64,000 bases of DNA from Echinimonas agarilytica (GTDB taxonomy: Bacteria; Pseudomonadota; Gammaproteobacteria; Enterobacterales; Neiellaceae): NCBI RefSeq assembly GCF_023703465.1, contig NZ_JAMQGP010000003.1, positions 1-64,000 on the forward strand, given 5' to 3'. This document shows, piece by piece, positions 17,777 to 27,524 of this stretch; the stretch's first letter is position 1, and every line of letters begins with the position of its first letter. The notes below the pieces were generated by a model. The model did no database searches. It saw only the letters and a list, made by a program, of their open reading frames with translations, and was not told the DNA's origin. The translations under genes were made by a program, and so were the position numbers.

Positions 17777-19126
17777 CTATTCAGCAGCGACTACTAGGCT
17801 GTAACCGTAGGTTGCACTTGCATCTTTATAGAGTGCATATGTGTAGTTTTTATCATCATCAAGTTCAAAGATAGGTGACTGATAAACCATGATTTGAGTA
17901 TTGTCATCACGATTTTCAATAATCGTGATTTGATAATCATTGGTTGGCAGCATTGAGTTTTTCACTTGTTCAAAATCTGAATTTTTGAAGTGATATGGAG
18001 TCGTGTCAATTGTGCCGCCATCAGCCACAAAGTAAACATCTACCGTCTCTAAGTCTTCAGCGAGATTGATGAAATTAATGTCGCTTTGATAAGTTAATTC
18101 ACGAACCGATTCGTTAAAGGCTATTCCCTTCGCGTTGCCGTCTGAATCGCGGTAAATGGCCACAGCTTTGGTGCTGTTTTGTGGCAAGCTCAAAAGCACG
18201 TTATTCAGTAGTTGATCGCCATTGGAGTCGTCTACAGTCACACCGTAATCGCTGTATGGAACCGTTTCATAAGAAGTGAAGTCACCGGCAGCAATATTAC
18301 TGTGTTTAATATTGGTTTCGCTGTTTTTAATTTCTGTAGAAATAGTTTCAGGGTATGCGTTGAGCATTCTGAATTGAGCATCACCATAATTATCTTCGTA
18401 CGACACAACTAATGTAGAGCTGGTGACACGGTCAAGCGCAAATTTAGCTTGTCCTGGGCCGAAGGTATCACGCAACATCAAAAAGTAAGAGGTTCCGCTC
18501 GTCATCGACACTCTTTCAGCTGTGAAAACAATGTCGGATGTGCCAGTATCTGTAATATAAACATCGTAGGTCTCGGTACTGAAATCTCCCACTAAACCGA
18601 CTTGGCCATATTGAGTCGTTGTGACTTTTTCTGCATTTGAAAAACCTTCTCCACTCGACACTAAATACATGTCGTAACCAGTGCTACCGGTTGAATAATC
18701 ACCTACATACAAGCGTAAGTGGTCGTCTTCAAGATCATCTAAATCAAAGTTAATGCTGTTGAATTGAATGTCGTTGTAGTCACCTGAGACGATAAATAAA
18801 TTGCGGTCATCTTTTGCAACTGAGCCGCTGGTTGAGAGCACCTCTTCATATTCATTACTTGCATCAATCCCAGAAACAACAATTTCATAATCACCATGAT
18901 CAACCGTCGACGTTGATGTGGCATCTGCATACACAAGATTTGAAAACGTAATGTCTTCACCCACCTCAATTTTTAAAGCGGTGCTATTGGGAGAAACATT
19001 GTAAACCTGCAATGAGGTTTGATTTTTAGAGGAGTCGCTACCACCTCCGCCACCGCCACCGCAGGCAGATATCATCAAAGCGGTTAGCGTGACAGCTGTA
19101 AAGCCGAAAACAGATTTGTTAACCAT
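17777..19126 (-). CDS. Gly-rich lipoprotein, DUF4397-like, paralog A
   Basis: A 449-residue predicted lipoprotein. The signal peptide ends at a lipobox ISAC followed by GGGGGGGS, an N-terminal pattern common in surface-exposed lipoproteins of marine gammaproteobacteria. The remainder is beta-rich, with repeated phrases such as QVYNVSPNSTALKIEV, YDVYITD and QFRMLNAYPE that suggest two or three DUF4397-type immunoglobulin-like repeats. It is the tandem paralog of the next gene upstream, with equal length and collinear motifs (GDAQFR, VLLSLPQN, ESVRELTYQSDINFINLA). Function unknown; an extracellular or cell-surface role is inferred. Confidence 0.75.
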   Translation of the reverse strand: MVNKSVFGFTAVTLTALMISACGGGGGGGSDSSKNQTSLQVYNVSPNSTALKIEVGEDITFSNLVYADATSTSTVDHGDYEIVVSGIDASNEYEEVLSTSGSVAKDDRNLFIVSGDYNDIQFNSINFDLDDLEDDHLRLYVGDYSTGSTGYDMYLVSSGEGFSNAEKVTTTQYGQVGLVGDFSTETYDVYITDTGTSDIVFTAERVSMTSGTSYFLMLRDTFGPGQAKFALDRVTSSTLVVSYEDNYGDAQFRMLNAYPETISTEIKNSETNIKHSNIAAGDFTSYETVPYSDYGVTVDDSNGDQLLNNVLLSLPQNSTKAVAIYRDSDGNAKGIAFNESVRELTYQSDINFINLAEDLETVDVYFVADGGTIDTTPYHFKNSDFEQVKNSMLPTNDYQITIIENRDDNTQIMVYQSPIFELDDDKNYTYALYKDASATYGYSLVVAAE

Positions 19127-19491
19127 ATGTGATTACTCAATTTTTAAGGGAACACTAGTGAGCGGCTAGTCTATTGAGAGCGGTGTAAAGAAGTGTCAGC
19201 TGATTGTAAAGTTATGTAAGGATATGGGCGTTCTAAGGGTTGGATCACACTTAATTTATAGAGTCGAATAAAAAGTGTTCAATTGTTAAAAGTCGCCAGT
19301 ACAGGCTGGTAACAACAAGTCTTATGTTCAGTAACAAATTACCAACTATTTAACCCAATTGTTATTGACTTTTATCTGGTTGGAGTAGGTTAAATACTCT
19401 AAATCTATTCGCCTTAGTTGCTGTGAGTGAAAATTCCCAATCTGACATGAACAGAGGTTGCCCGTCTCGAATGCCAGACTGGGAGGTTTGC
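19127..19491. other. 365-bp intergenic region between paralogous lipoprotein genes
   Basis: No gene seen. The proximal part must hold the promoter of the downstream paralog (minus strand, start at 19126). The distal part holds the terminator-like hairpin at 19435-19484. Separate transcription of the two copies is therefore likely. Confidence 0.5.
19435..19484 (-). terminator. probable terminator after lipoprotein paralog B
   Basis: On the minus strand TCCCAGTCTGGCAT pairs with ATGTCAGATTGGGA over 14 bp, including two G-U pairs, around a 22-base loop. ATTTTC follows. It begins 7 bases after the paralog B stop codon. Confidence 0.6.
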
Positions 19492-20841
19492 CTACTCGGC
19501 TGCAAATACCATGTTGTAACCGAATGTCGCAGAATCGTCTTTGTAGAGGACAAGTGAATAGTTTTTGTCGTCATCAAATTCGATCATGTCTGATTGGTAC
19601 AGCATGAACTGAGTATCATCATCATTGTCGACAACGACTGTAATTTGATAGCTATCGGTAGGAATTACCCCATTTTCGACTTCTTCAAAATCAACACTTT
19701 CAAAGCTGTAGTTGGTGGATTCTATGGTTTCACCCGGCGCCACAAAATAAACATCTACTTGTTCAATGTCATTGGCTAAATTGACGAAATTAAGGTCGCT
19801 TTGATAGGCAAGCTCGCGCACTGACTCGTCAAAGGATAAGCCCTTTGCATGACCTTCTTCATCCACATAGATCACCGCCGCTTTAGTGTCGTTTTGCGGC
19901 AAGCTCAATAGCACATTGTTAATTAGTACTTGGTCATCTAAATCTGTCACTGTGACACTGTAGTCATTGTATTCAACCACTTTATATGGCGTTGTTTCTG
20001 CGGTTTCCACGTCGTCATAGTCAAACGAAGCACTGCCGCTTTGAAGTGATATGTTGACTGTTTCTGGATAGGCACTAATGATACGGAATTGAGCGTCGCC
20101 ATAGCTATCTTCATAATGATAAACGGTAGTGGAACTGGTCACTCTATCGAGTGCAATCCCCGTATCACTTGGACCAAATGTGTCTCGAAGCAGCAGAAAG
20201 TAGGCCGTTTCAGAAGACATAGAAACGCTTTCTGCGGTGAAAAGTACTTCATCGTTTGCTACATCTGTAATGTAAACATCGTAGGTATCAACAAGGTATT
20301 CACCGCTTAATTCAACGGAGCCATACTGTGTTGTAGCAACCTTTTCAGCTAAATCAAACCCGGTTCCAGACTCTCCAATGTAGATATCGTAACCAGTACT
20401 GTCTGTTGAAAAATCGCCAATGAACAGGCGCATATACTCGTCTTCAATGTCACTTACACTGAAATCAATAGTGTGCAGTTGCAAGTCGTTATATGGGCCC
20501 GAAAATACGAATAGGTTGCGGTTGTTTTTATCAACGTTTCCGGTTGTGGTGTGGACTTCTTCGTATTCGCCATTTGAATCAACCCCCGAAATTGTAATGT
20601 CGTAGGTGCCGTTATCAATGGTGCTCGTAGAGGTCGCATCTGCGAAGCTCAAGTTCGAAAAGGTGTACTCTTCATCACCCAGCTCCACCTTTAAATAGGT
20701 GCTGTTAGAAGACGCGTTGTAGATTTGAAGCGTGGTCTCGTCGGAGCCACTATCTGAACCACCACCGCCACCGCCACAAGCAGCTAAAACGGAGGTCGCT
20801 AGCCCTATGGCTACAAATTTCTGAAGGGGCATGCTGAACAT
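19492..20841 (-). CDS. Gly-rich lipoprotein, DUF4397-like, paralog B
   Basis: A 449-residue predicted lipoprotein with lipobox LAAC followed by GGGGGGS and then an acidic, beta-rich region. It aligns end to end by eye with paralog A: LQIYNASSNSTYLKVEL against LQVYNVSPNSTALKIEV, GDAQFRIISAYPE against GDAQFRMLNAYPE, and almost identical LLSLPQN and FVNLAND stretches. The tandem arrangement shows a gene duplication. No enzyme motif is visible, so a structural or adhesive surface role is the simplest guess. Confidence 0.75.
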   Translation of the reverse strand: MFSMPLQKFVAIGLATSVLAACGGGGGGSDSGSDETTLQIYNASSNSTYLKVELGDEEYTFSNLSFADATSTSTIDNGTYDITISGVDSNGEYEEVHTTTGNVDKNNRNLFVFSGPYNDLQLHTIDFSVSDIEDEYMRLFIGDFSTDSTGYDIYIGESGTGFDLAEKVATTQYGSVELSGEYLVDTYDVYITDVANDEVLFTAESVSMSSETAYFLLLRDTFGPSDTGIALDRVTSSTTVYHYEDSYGDAQFRIISAYPETVNISLQSGSASFDYDDVETAETTPYKVVEYNDYSVTVTDLDDQVLINNVLLSLPQNDTKAAVIYVDEEGHAKGLSFDESVRELAYQSDLNFVNLANDIEQVDVYFVAPGETIESTNYSFESVDFEEVENGVIPTDSYQITVVVDNDDDTQFMLYQSDMIEFDDDKNYSLVLYKDDSATFGYNMVFAAE

Positions 20842-20967
20842 ATTGGACTTCTCGATCTTTTGCTAAAACTAGATCGAGTGTACGCAACGCTGCTGTAAGG
20901 TACTGTCAGGCTGATGTAAACAAATGTAAAAATTAGTCAGCCTGACGTCGGAGAAGTTTCAAATGCC

Positions 20968-22335
20968 TTAAAGGATGAGGTGTGCCATTAGGCAAATCAC
21001 CGGAAGTGTGACCAAAGTGCGTAAAACGAAGATGACAAATAGCTCCCATAATTTAACAGGAATCTTACTTCCCAGCAGCAACGCTCCTACTTCGGACATA
21101 TAAATGAGTTGCGTAACAGACATGGCTGCAATGACAAATCGAGTCAACTCGCTTTCGATACTTGATGCTAGGATTGATGGGATAAACATGTCGGCAAAAC
21201 CAACCATGATGGTTTTAGAGGCCGCTTCTGCTTCTGGAATTTGCATGAGCTCCAACAAAGGCAAAAATGGCTTACCGAGGTATTCAAATATCTCAGTGTA
21301 AGTGGCAATCATCAGAGCTACTGTACCGATAGCCATGACTACAGGTAGAACGCCAAAGACCATATCAACTGCGTTTTTGAGACCTTCACCAATGACTTGG
21401 CGAACGCTTTTAATGTGTGAAGCTTTGGTTAAAGCTTGCTCCAGCCCCCATGATAAAACATGATGGTTTTGAGGGATCATTTCATGATCCGCCGTTCGAG
21501 GAGACTCATCAATGTAACAGTCTTTCTTCCAGCGCAGCGGGGGGAGTTTTGGCACAATGACCGCGGCAGCGAAGCCAGCAGCACATACCGTTAAATAGAA
21601 GGGCACAAACAAATATTCGAGCTTCACTTGAGCAATCACCACCAAACAGAATGTGATTGAAACCGCAGAGAATGTAGTGCCAATCACAGCCGCTTCGCGT
21701 TGAGTGTAAAACTTTGCCTCGTATTGCTTGCTAGTCATTAAGATGCCAACAGAGCCATCACCTAACCAAGACGCCATACAATCGATGGCAGAGCGACCCG
21801 GTAAGCCGAATATAGGGCGCATGATCTTAGTGAGTAGTGTGCCAAATAGTTCAAGTAGACCGAAGTTGAGCAATAAAGGTAAGAGCAATCCTGCGAGCAT
21901 AAATACAGCGAGCAGCACAGGCATCAATTCATGCAAGACTAAAGCCCCGGTATCATCGCCATATATCTCAACGGGGCCGATCTGAAAGTAGGTCATGAGG
22001 ATAAATGCAGCACCAAGTAGCCGAACCACAAACCACACGGGCGATACATTGAGCAGTGCATTGAGGAAGGGATCGCGTGTTACCCAATTCGGGGCAACTA
22101 ATTTGGTAAAGACCGACGCGAGCGTGGCAATCACCACCACAGAGGTGATCACCGAGCTCATACTGTCTCCCAACAATGCCTTAATGTGCTCGGCTAAGAT
22201 CGCAATCGGGATTGTGAGCCCGTCTTCGACAGGTACGGGCACCATAAAGAGCGCCACGCCAATGAAAGAAGGAATCAAAAATATTAAAATATTTCGCCAA
22301 CTGCGAATCGGCCGGTTTGTTTCTGAAGCTTGCAT
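20968..22335 (-). CDS. YjiH-family membrane protein with nucleoside-recognition (Gate) domains
   Basis: A 455-residue polytopic inner-membrane protein. The opening RSWRNILIFLIPSFIGVALFMVPVPVEDGLTIPIAILAEHIK is characteristic of YjiH. Two Gate (nucleoside recognition) segments surround conserved stretches such as SAIDCMASWLGDGSVGILMTSKQYE and MVGFADMFIPSILASSIESELTRFVIAAMSVTQLIYMSEVGALLLGSKIP. It is probably a transporter; the substrate is unknown. The gene stands alone between the lipoproteins and the acyltransferase. Confidence 0.82.
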   Translation of the reverse strand: MQASETNRPIRSWRNILIFLIPSFIGVALFMVPVPVEDGLTIPIAILAEHIKALLGDSMSSVITSVVVIATLASVFTKLVAPNWVTRDPFLNALLNVSPVWFVVRLLGAAFILMTYFQIGPVEIYGDDTGALVLHELMPVLLAVFMLAGLLLPLLLNFGLLELFGTLLTKIMRPIFGLPGRSAIDCMASWLGDGSVGILMTSKQYEAKFYTQREAAVIGTTFSAVSITFCLVVIAQVKLEYLFVPFYLTVCAAGFAAAVIVPKLPPLRWKKDCYIDESPRTADHEMIPQNHHVLSWGLEQALTKASHIKSVRQVIGEGLKNAVDMVFGVLPVVMAIGTVALMIATYTEIFEYLGKPFLPLLELMQIPEAEAASKTIMVGFADMFIPSILASSIESELTRFVIAAMSVTQLIYMSEVGALLLGSKIPVKLWELFVIFVLRTLVTLPVICLMAHLIL

Positions 22336-22516
22336 AATTGCCTTTATTGCGGGCTAAACGTGTAAAGCCGTTCAGTCTTATATCTATTGTTATCGTCATA
22401 ACAGGCTCGTTGGCCTGCCTGAATTGACTTAGTTTTAAGTGCCTAGACTCAAAATGCTAAAGCTTAACTGGGTTGCGATACAATCCCTTGACGAGGATCA
22501 CTCAGCCAAGACTCTG

Positions 22517-23659
22517 TCAACTGGAGTTGGCGTTAAACGGTTGCTGCTGAACTAAACTTCCCATGTGTGTCGCCATGAGCTCTTTTTCTTCCTGGCAAAA
22601 ACGCTCAATTGCTCGTGCGAATTCAGGGTGATTAATCTGATGAAAAGAACACGTTTGGGTCGGCTCAAAGCCCCGTGAAATTTTATGCTCGCCTTGCGTT
22701 CCCGGATCATATCGACTGAGATTTTGCTCAATGCAAAATTCAATGCCTTGGTAGTAGCAGGTTTCAAAATGCAGTCCATCCACAGCCTTTTGGCAGCCCC
22801 AGTAGCGGCCATATAACGTGGACTTGTCGAATAAACATAAAGCTGAGGCAATGCACTCATCATCATCCAACGCTCGAATAAGCAATATGTGTTCGCTCAT
22901 TTGTTGGCGCAACTGCTCAAAGAATTCAGGGTTTAAATAGCCTACATGACCGTGACGCTGATACGTCAATTGATAAAACTTGTAAAATGCCTTCATATGT
23001 TCGGGCTCAATCTGGTTGCCGATTAAACGCTGAAACTGAATGTTTTTTTGCTTGAGTGCTGCTCGCTCTTTTCGTATTTGTTTTCGTTTACGGCTCTTCA
23101 GTGCAGCCAAGAAGTCGTCAAACGATTCATAATTTTTATTATGCCAATGGAACTGGCAGTCGTGTCGAGTGATTAAATTATCAAACTCATGCCACGGCTG
23201 CTGTTGCTGCTCGTTGGTGAACAATAAGTGCCAGCCCGAGGCACTCACTTGCTGACTCACTTCCTGCACCACATGATAAAGCGCCGGAATCAGAGAGTTC
23301 AGCGGGTAATCGGCATGGTGTAACACTCGAGGGCCATTCGAAGGTGTAAAAGGAATTGCAGTGATTAGCTTAGGGTAATATGAGATGCCGTGCTGGTGGT
23401 ATGCATTGGCCCAGCTCCAATCAAATACATATTCGCCGTAAGAATTAGACTTTAAATACAATGGCATGAAGGCGACTGAGCGATCGTCATCTAACAATTC
23501 AATATGGTGTGGTTGCCATCCTGTTTGTGCTGTGACGCACTCATGATTTTCCAAATTACGCAAAAACTCAGGCGATATAAATGGATTGCCTGTCAGATTC
23601 CATTGGCGCATCTGAGTCGCGAGAACATCTGAAATTGAATCGATTATTCGATAGTGCAT
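22517..23659 (-). CDS. COG3146 GNAT-type N-acyltransferase (FemAB-like)
   Basis: A protein of about 380 residues of the COG3146/DUF482 family, with a GNAT-like fold related to peptidoglycan FemAB transferases. Diagnostic stretches are GWQPHHIELLDDDRSVAFMPLYLKSNSYGEYVFDWSWANAYHQHGISYYPKLITAIPFTP, SRKRKQIRKERAAL, and the C-terminal FDPG-like RYDPGTQGEHKISRGFEPT. I chose the ATG at 23659 because the family starts just before RIIDSI. An open frame extends upstream to a TTG at 23782, but that extension is not family-like. Substrate unknown. It abuts slt. Confidence 0.82.
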   Translation of the reverse strand: MHYRIIDSISDVLATQMRQWNLTGNPFISPEFLRNLENHECVTAQTGWQPHHIELLDDDRSVAFMPLYLKSNSYGEYVFDWSWANAYHQHGISYYPKLITAIPFTPSNGPRVLHHADYPLNSLIPALYHVVQEVSQQVSASGWHLLFTNEQQQQPWHEFDNLITRHDCQFHWHNKNYESFDDFLAALKSRKRKQIRKERAALKQKNIQFQRLIGNQIEPEHMKAFYKFYQLTYQRHGHVGYLNPEFFEQLRQQMSEHILLIRALDDDECIASALCLFDKSTLYGRYWGCQKAVDGLHFETCYYQGIEFCIEQNLSRYDPGTQGEHKISRGFEPTQTCSFHQINHPEFARAIERFCQEEKELMATHMGSLVQQQPFNANSS

Positions 23660-23782
23660 GGCCGTTCTTGATTTGAAGTGACACTGTGAATGTACTGCGT
23701 TTCTGTATTCCATGTCGAACACAAAGAAATCACGTTGCCAGTTTAGTGGTCTCCACAAACAACGTGATTCGGTGTAAGCCAA

Positions 23783-25717
23783 CTAATATTTGGCAGCTTT
23801 TTCTTTGGAAGTAAGCATGGAGGAGGTGGTTTTACCATTAAGTTTCAAATCGTAAATCACTCGATAGGCCAACACTGCCTGCACATAAGCGCGTGTTTCT
23901 TTAAACGGAATAGTTTCAACCCAGACATCAAAGGGCAGAGTTGTATCATCATTGACCCAGCGCTTGACTCGATGCGGACCTGCATTGTAAGACGCAATGG
24001 CTAATATTTGGTTTTGATTAAACTGCCCCAGTACTTGTTTGATATAAGCCGAGCCCAAGCGAATATTCGTTTCTGATTGATAAAGGCTTTCTGTCCCTTT
24101 GTAACGCAGCCCTATTTTTTTAGCCGTTGCTTTCGCTGTTGCGGGCATGAGTTGCATTAAGCCTCGGGCGTCTTTAGGCGAGCGCGCACGCGGGTTAAAT
24201 GTACTTTCCCGACGAGCAATCGCCATGAGCAACGAGATATCAACATTTCTCATTTTGGCAAACGTTTTAAAATCTTCTTCGTAGCCCAGTGGAAAGCGTA
24301 AGGTAACGTCATCCCATTCGCCTGCTTGAATCGCGCTGTTGATGGCCATATGCCACCAACCCTGGGTGAGTGCGTAGTTAGCCAGAGCCACTTTTTGCTC
24401 AGAGCTCGCTCTTCGGAGGAGATAAATCCATTCTGAGTTTGCATTATCAGGTTCATCTGCTGCAATCAGCGCTTCAACTCGTTTTAATCCTGCGTCAGAT
24501 AAAATAGTGTGTGAGGCTTGCTCAGAGGTTTTCCCTGCGTTTTTATTGAGTTGGTAAGGCGTTTCCATCATATCGGCTGCTAAATAGCTGTAATAGCCTC
24601 GATTGCCGGCTATTTTAGTTAGTCGCTCATCTGCTTTTTGTGCTTCGCCACGGCTTCGTTCAATATGCGCTAACCAATATTGCCAACGTTCACTTTGCTG
24701 TTCTTTTTCACTTAAATCGTAGATGCGAGCCTCAACGGCTTGCCAATCTTGTTTGCGGAGCAATTGCCGAATGCGGCGATCGGTGAGTTGATCAACTTGT
24801 AGCGATGCCAGTTGTTGATCGGCCCACTGACTGGCTGTGCTGTCATTTCTTGAATAGGAATAAAGCACTAATTGTTTGGTGATTTCTGATGCTTGAGCAC
24901 GTTCAAATTTGAATGCAGCTTGATAATGAGTCCAATGCTTAATCGCTTGTTGTGGCGACGTACGAGCAAGCTTTCGCAATGCCGAGCTCACTATGTCACG
25001 ATTGCGCCCTGTATCTTTTTTAAAGTCTTTGTAGCGGCTAATACGGCGAGGATTTTGATAAAGCTCGCGTAGTTTTTCTCCGCTGGCTTTGTATTCTCCG
25101 GTTAGTTTTCGGCTCAAATAAGTCATCAATGACGATTGACGCGCATCGTATGTAAGTAACATTCGTCGCCATACATCATCATTGGAACGTTGTCCTGCTT
25201 TGGCCCATTCTGAAAACAAAGTGTCGCATGCTTTGGGTTGCGATTTACCGCTCAACCATAGGCTTTCAGCCCCAGCATAGGCCTGCTCAGCTTGGCCGCT
25301 TTGCAACAGTGCTCGGTGGTAATAACAGCGCAATTCGGTGCGCGTAGGCTCCGTTGGGCTAACCGCTAAAAAGTTCTTCCAGTTTCTTTTTTTACCTTGC
25401 AAAGCCAAGTACCGGCGCTTCAAGCGCAATGCCAATGGGGTGCCTTCTGCTCGACTCAAAAACTCGTTCACGGTGGACACTGATTGGTTGGAAATACGAG
25501 GTGAGAGATATCGGTAGTCGAGATATATGGAAAGCGGATCGTCGTTTAATGCGCGACGTAGTTGAATATATTGGTCGGTTTTGCCGGTTCGAAGTGCTTT
25601 GTTGGCCTCGAGGTAAGGGCTTACATCGGGGGCTGCATGTGCAGAAGTGGCACAGACGATACTGATCGAGAGTGCAAAAATATGTGTGCGAAAGGCGCTC
25701 GTTATAGTCATCAACAC
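23783..25717 (-). CDS. slt: soluble lytic murein transglycosylase
   Basis: Periplasmic enzyme that cleaves the MurNAc-GlcNAc bond of peptidoglycan to give 1,6-anhydro ends. At 644 residues it matches E. coli Slt70 (645 including the signal). It has a signal peptide (about 1-29, ending AHAAPD), a long alpha-helical superhelical U/L region, and a C-terminal SLT domain with the catalytic Glu in IARRESTFNPRARSPKDARGLMQLMPATA and the AIASYNAGPHRVKRW motif. It has its own upstream region and does not obviously share a promoter with mltD. Confidence 0.92.
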   Translation of the reverse strand: MLMTITSAFRTHIFALSISIVCATSAHAAPDVSPYLEANKALRTGKTDQYIQLRRALNDDPLSIYLDYRYLSPRISNQSVSTVNEFLSRAEGTPLALRLKRRYLALQGKKRNWKNFLAVSPTEPTRTELRCYYHRALLQSGQAEQAYAGAESLWLSGKSQPKACDTLFSEWAKAGQRSNDDVWRRMLLTYDARQSSLMTYLSRKLTGEYKASGEKLRELYQNPRRISRYKDFKKDTGRNRDIVSSALRKLARTSPQQAIKHWTHYQAAFKFERAQASEITKQLVLYSYSRNDSTASQWADQQLASLQVDQLTDRRIRQLLRKQDWQAVEARIYDLSEKEQQSERWQYWLAHIERSRGEAQKADERLTKIAGNRGYYSYLAADMMETPYQLNKNAGKTSEQASHTILSDAGLKRVEALIAADEPDNANSEWIYLLRRASSEQKVALANYALTQGWWHMAINSAIQAGEWDDVTLRFPLGYEEDFKTFAKMRNVDISLLMAIARRESTFNPRARSPKDARGLMQLMPATAKATAKKIGLRYKGTESLYQSETNIRLGSAYIKQVLGQFNQNQILAIASYNAGPHRVKRWVNDDTTLPFDVWVETIPFKETRAYVQAVLAYRVIYDLKLNGKTTSSMLTSKEKAAKY

Positions 25718-25867
25718 GGGTTTAGCTATTTCCCTGCACTAAGTGAATGAGTCAAGTGTATGAAGGATTAGTCTATTCGACAATGAAACTTCAGCTAAGT
25801 TTATCGATAAGTTAAGAGTTTTCCCAAGTTGAATTAATAATATTATGTAAAAACAAAGTGATGGATA

Positions 25868-25894
25868 TAAAAAGTGCTCAGGCTAGAGCACTTT
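25868..25894 (-). terminator. mltD terminator
   Basis: A perfect 9-bp stem, AAAGTGCTC / GAGCACTTT, has a 6-base loop. On the minus strand it is followed by TTTTTATA. It begins 22 bases after the mltD stop codon. Confidence 0.85.
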
Positions 25895-25915
25895 GTGTAC
25901 GCGTTTTCGGTGGGC

Positions 25916-27403
25916 TTATCCGCGATTGATGTCGACTTTAATGGTCAGATTTTGACCCGCTCTGAGTCGGTCTGAATTCAAACCGTTCCATTGCTTTAAA
26001 GCGTTGATGGTGACATCAAATCGTTTTGCAATCACAGATAGAGAGTCACCACTGCGGACGCGATATTTGACTGTGCGCACTTCTTTTTGCGGTGTTTTGG
26101 TGTAAATATCTAAGGATTGACCGGGCCGCAGCGTCGTGGAACTCAATGCATTCCAGCGTGAAATGTCTTGATATTTGACCCCATGCTTTTTCGCAATTAG
26201 CCATAAGCTATCACCGCTTTTGACTTGGTATTTTATCGGCTTCGCTTCGCCTGCTCGAACTGGTGGTAAACGAGCGTTATCACCCAGCGGAATCATCAAA
26301 TGCTGACCTTTTCGAATCAAGTGATTGTTTAGGTCATTTGAGGTCATCAACACTTTCACTGTAGTGTGATGCTGCTGAGCTATTTTGCCTAAACTATCGC
26401 CACTTTTAACCTGATAACGTTGCCAGCTAACACGCTGTTTAGTGGGTAATTGTGCCAAGCCCTCTGTGAGTTGCTGTTGGTTTTCCAGTGGAATGAGAAC
26501 AGCATGTTCGCCAGTAGGAGACGTGGCCCAGCGATTGAAACCGGGGTTTAATTCAGCGATGCGCGCAGACGGTACACCGCTGAGTTCGGAGATCACTGCT
26601 AATTCAATTTGTCCGCCCACATTGGTTGGAATCACTCGGGGAGCATTGGTAAGTGAGGGTAGCTCTAAACCATAGCGTTCGGCATTGCGAACGATATCGC
26701 TGATCGCGAGCAGTCGAGGTACGTACGCCCGGGTTTCTGCAGGAAGTTTTAAACTGAAAAAATCGGCTGGTTTTCCCGCTTTTTTATTGGCTCTTACCGC
26801 ACGTTGAACACGGCCTTCGCCGCTATTGTAGGCTGCAATAGCCAGCATCCAGTCGCCATCGAACATATCATTTAAGTAAGTGAGGTATTCAACCGCAGCT
26901 TGGGTTGACTGAACAATATCTCGACGCCCTTCAAACCACCAGTCTTGTTGTAAACCAAATCGTTTACCTGTGGCGGGCATGAATTGCCAAAGCCCAACGG
27001 CCCCCCCGTGACTGTATGCGTAGGGGTCGAAGCCACTTTCCACAAATGGTAGCAATGCTAGCTCAAGTGGCATGCCTTGTTGGTCCAGCGCTTCTACAAT
27101 TAAATAAAGGTAGTCAGCCGAGCGACGATTAATTTCAGCAAGGACGTCTTTGTGGCGCAGGTAGCGCTTGCGCTCGTGGTTCACTGACTTTTGATCAACT
27201 TCAGGAAGCGAGAAACCGGCTCGAATACGATGCCAAAGGTAGATCTCTTCAGGGGATGGCTGATCAACAATGGCCTCAACCAGCGTTGAAGGTACAGGAG
27301 TAATGGGCTTAGCTTCGGCCATGTCGGATTGTTGTGTGGTTTGACACCCCGACAACACGACTAAGCAGACGACAACAGCTGAAATTATTTTATAAAAGCG
27401 CAC
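25916..27403 (-). CDS. mltD: membrane-bound lytic murein transglycosylase D with three LysM domains
   Basis: Outer-membrane lipoprotein that cuts peptidoglycan glycan strands. The lipobox is LSGC with Cys20. An SLT catalytic domain (residues about 110-230) carries the catalytic Glu in PFVESGFDPYAYSHGGAVGLWQFMPATGKRFGL. Three LysM peptidoglycan-binding modules follow at about 335-380, 395-440 and 447-492, each starting (Y/V)xVKSGDSL or YRVRSGDSL. E. coli MltD has 452 residues and fewer LysM modules. It lies directly before gloB in the same orientation, as the E. coli order predicts. Confidence 0.93.
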   Translation of the reverse strand: MRFYKIISAVVVCLVVLSGCQTTQQSDMAEAKPITPVPSTLVEAIVDQPSPEEIYLWHRIRAGFSLPEVDQKSVNHERKRYLRHKDVLAEINRRSADYLYLIVEALDQQGMPLELALLPFVESGFDPYAYSHGGAVGLWQFMPATGKRFGLQQDWWFEGRRDIVQSTQAAVEYLTYLNDMFDGDWMLAIAAYNSGEGRVQRAVRANKKAGKPADFFSLKLPAETRAYVPRLLAISDIVRNAERYGLELPSLTNAPRVIPTNVGGQIELAVISELSGVPSARIAELNPGFNRWATSPTGEHAVLIPLENQQQLTEGLAQLPTKQRVSWQRYQVKSGDSLGKIAQQHHTTVKVLMTSNDLNNHLIRKGQHLMIPLGDNARLPPVRAGEAKPIKYQVKSGDSLWLIAKKHGVKYQDISRWNALSSTTLRPGQSLDIYTKTPQKEVRTVKYRVRSGDSLSVIAKRFDVTINALKQWNGLNSDRLRAGQNLTIKVDINRG

Positions 27404-27524
27404 AGATTCTTTTCGCTCAACTACTTACAACGGGCTTAACCTTGCTCAGCTTATGTCCGTGACGAATGTCGTCAAAGCCGAATTTGGGACAAGCGCAGCA
27501 TACTAACCGTTATGGGATAATCGG

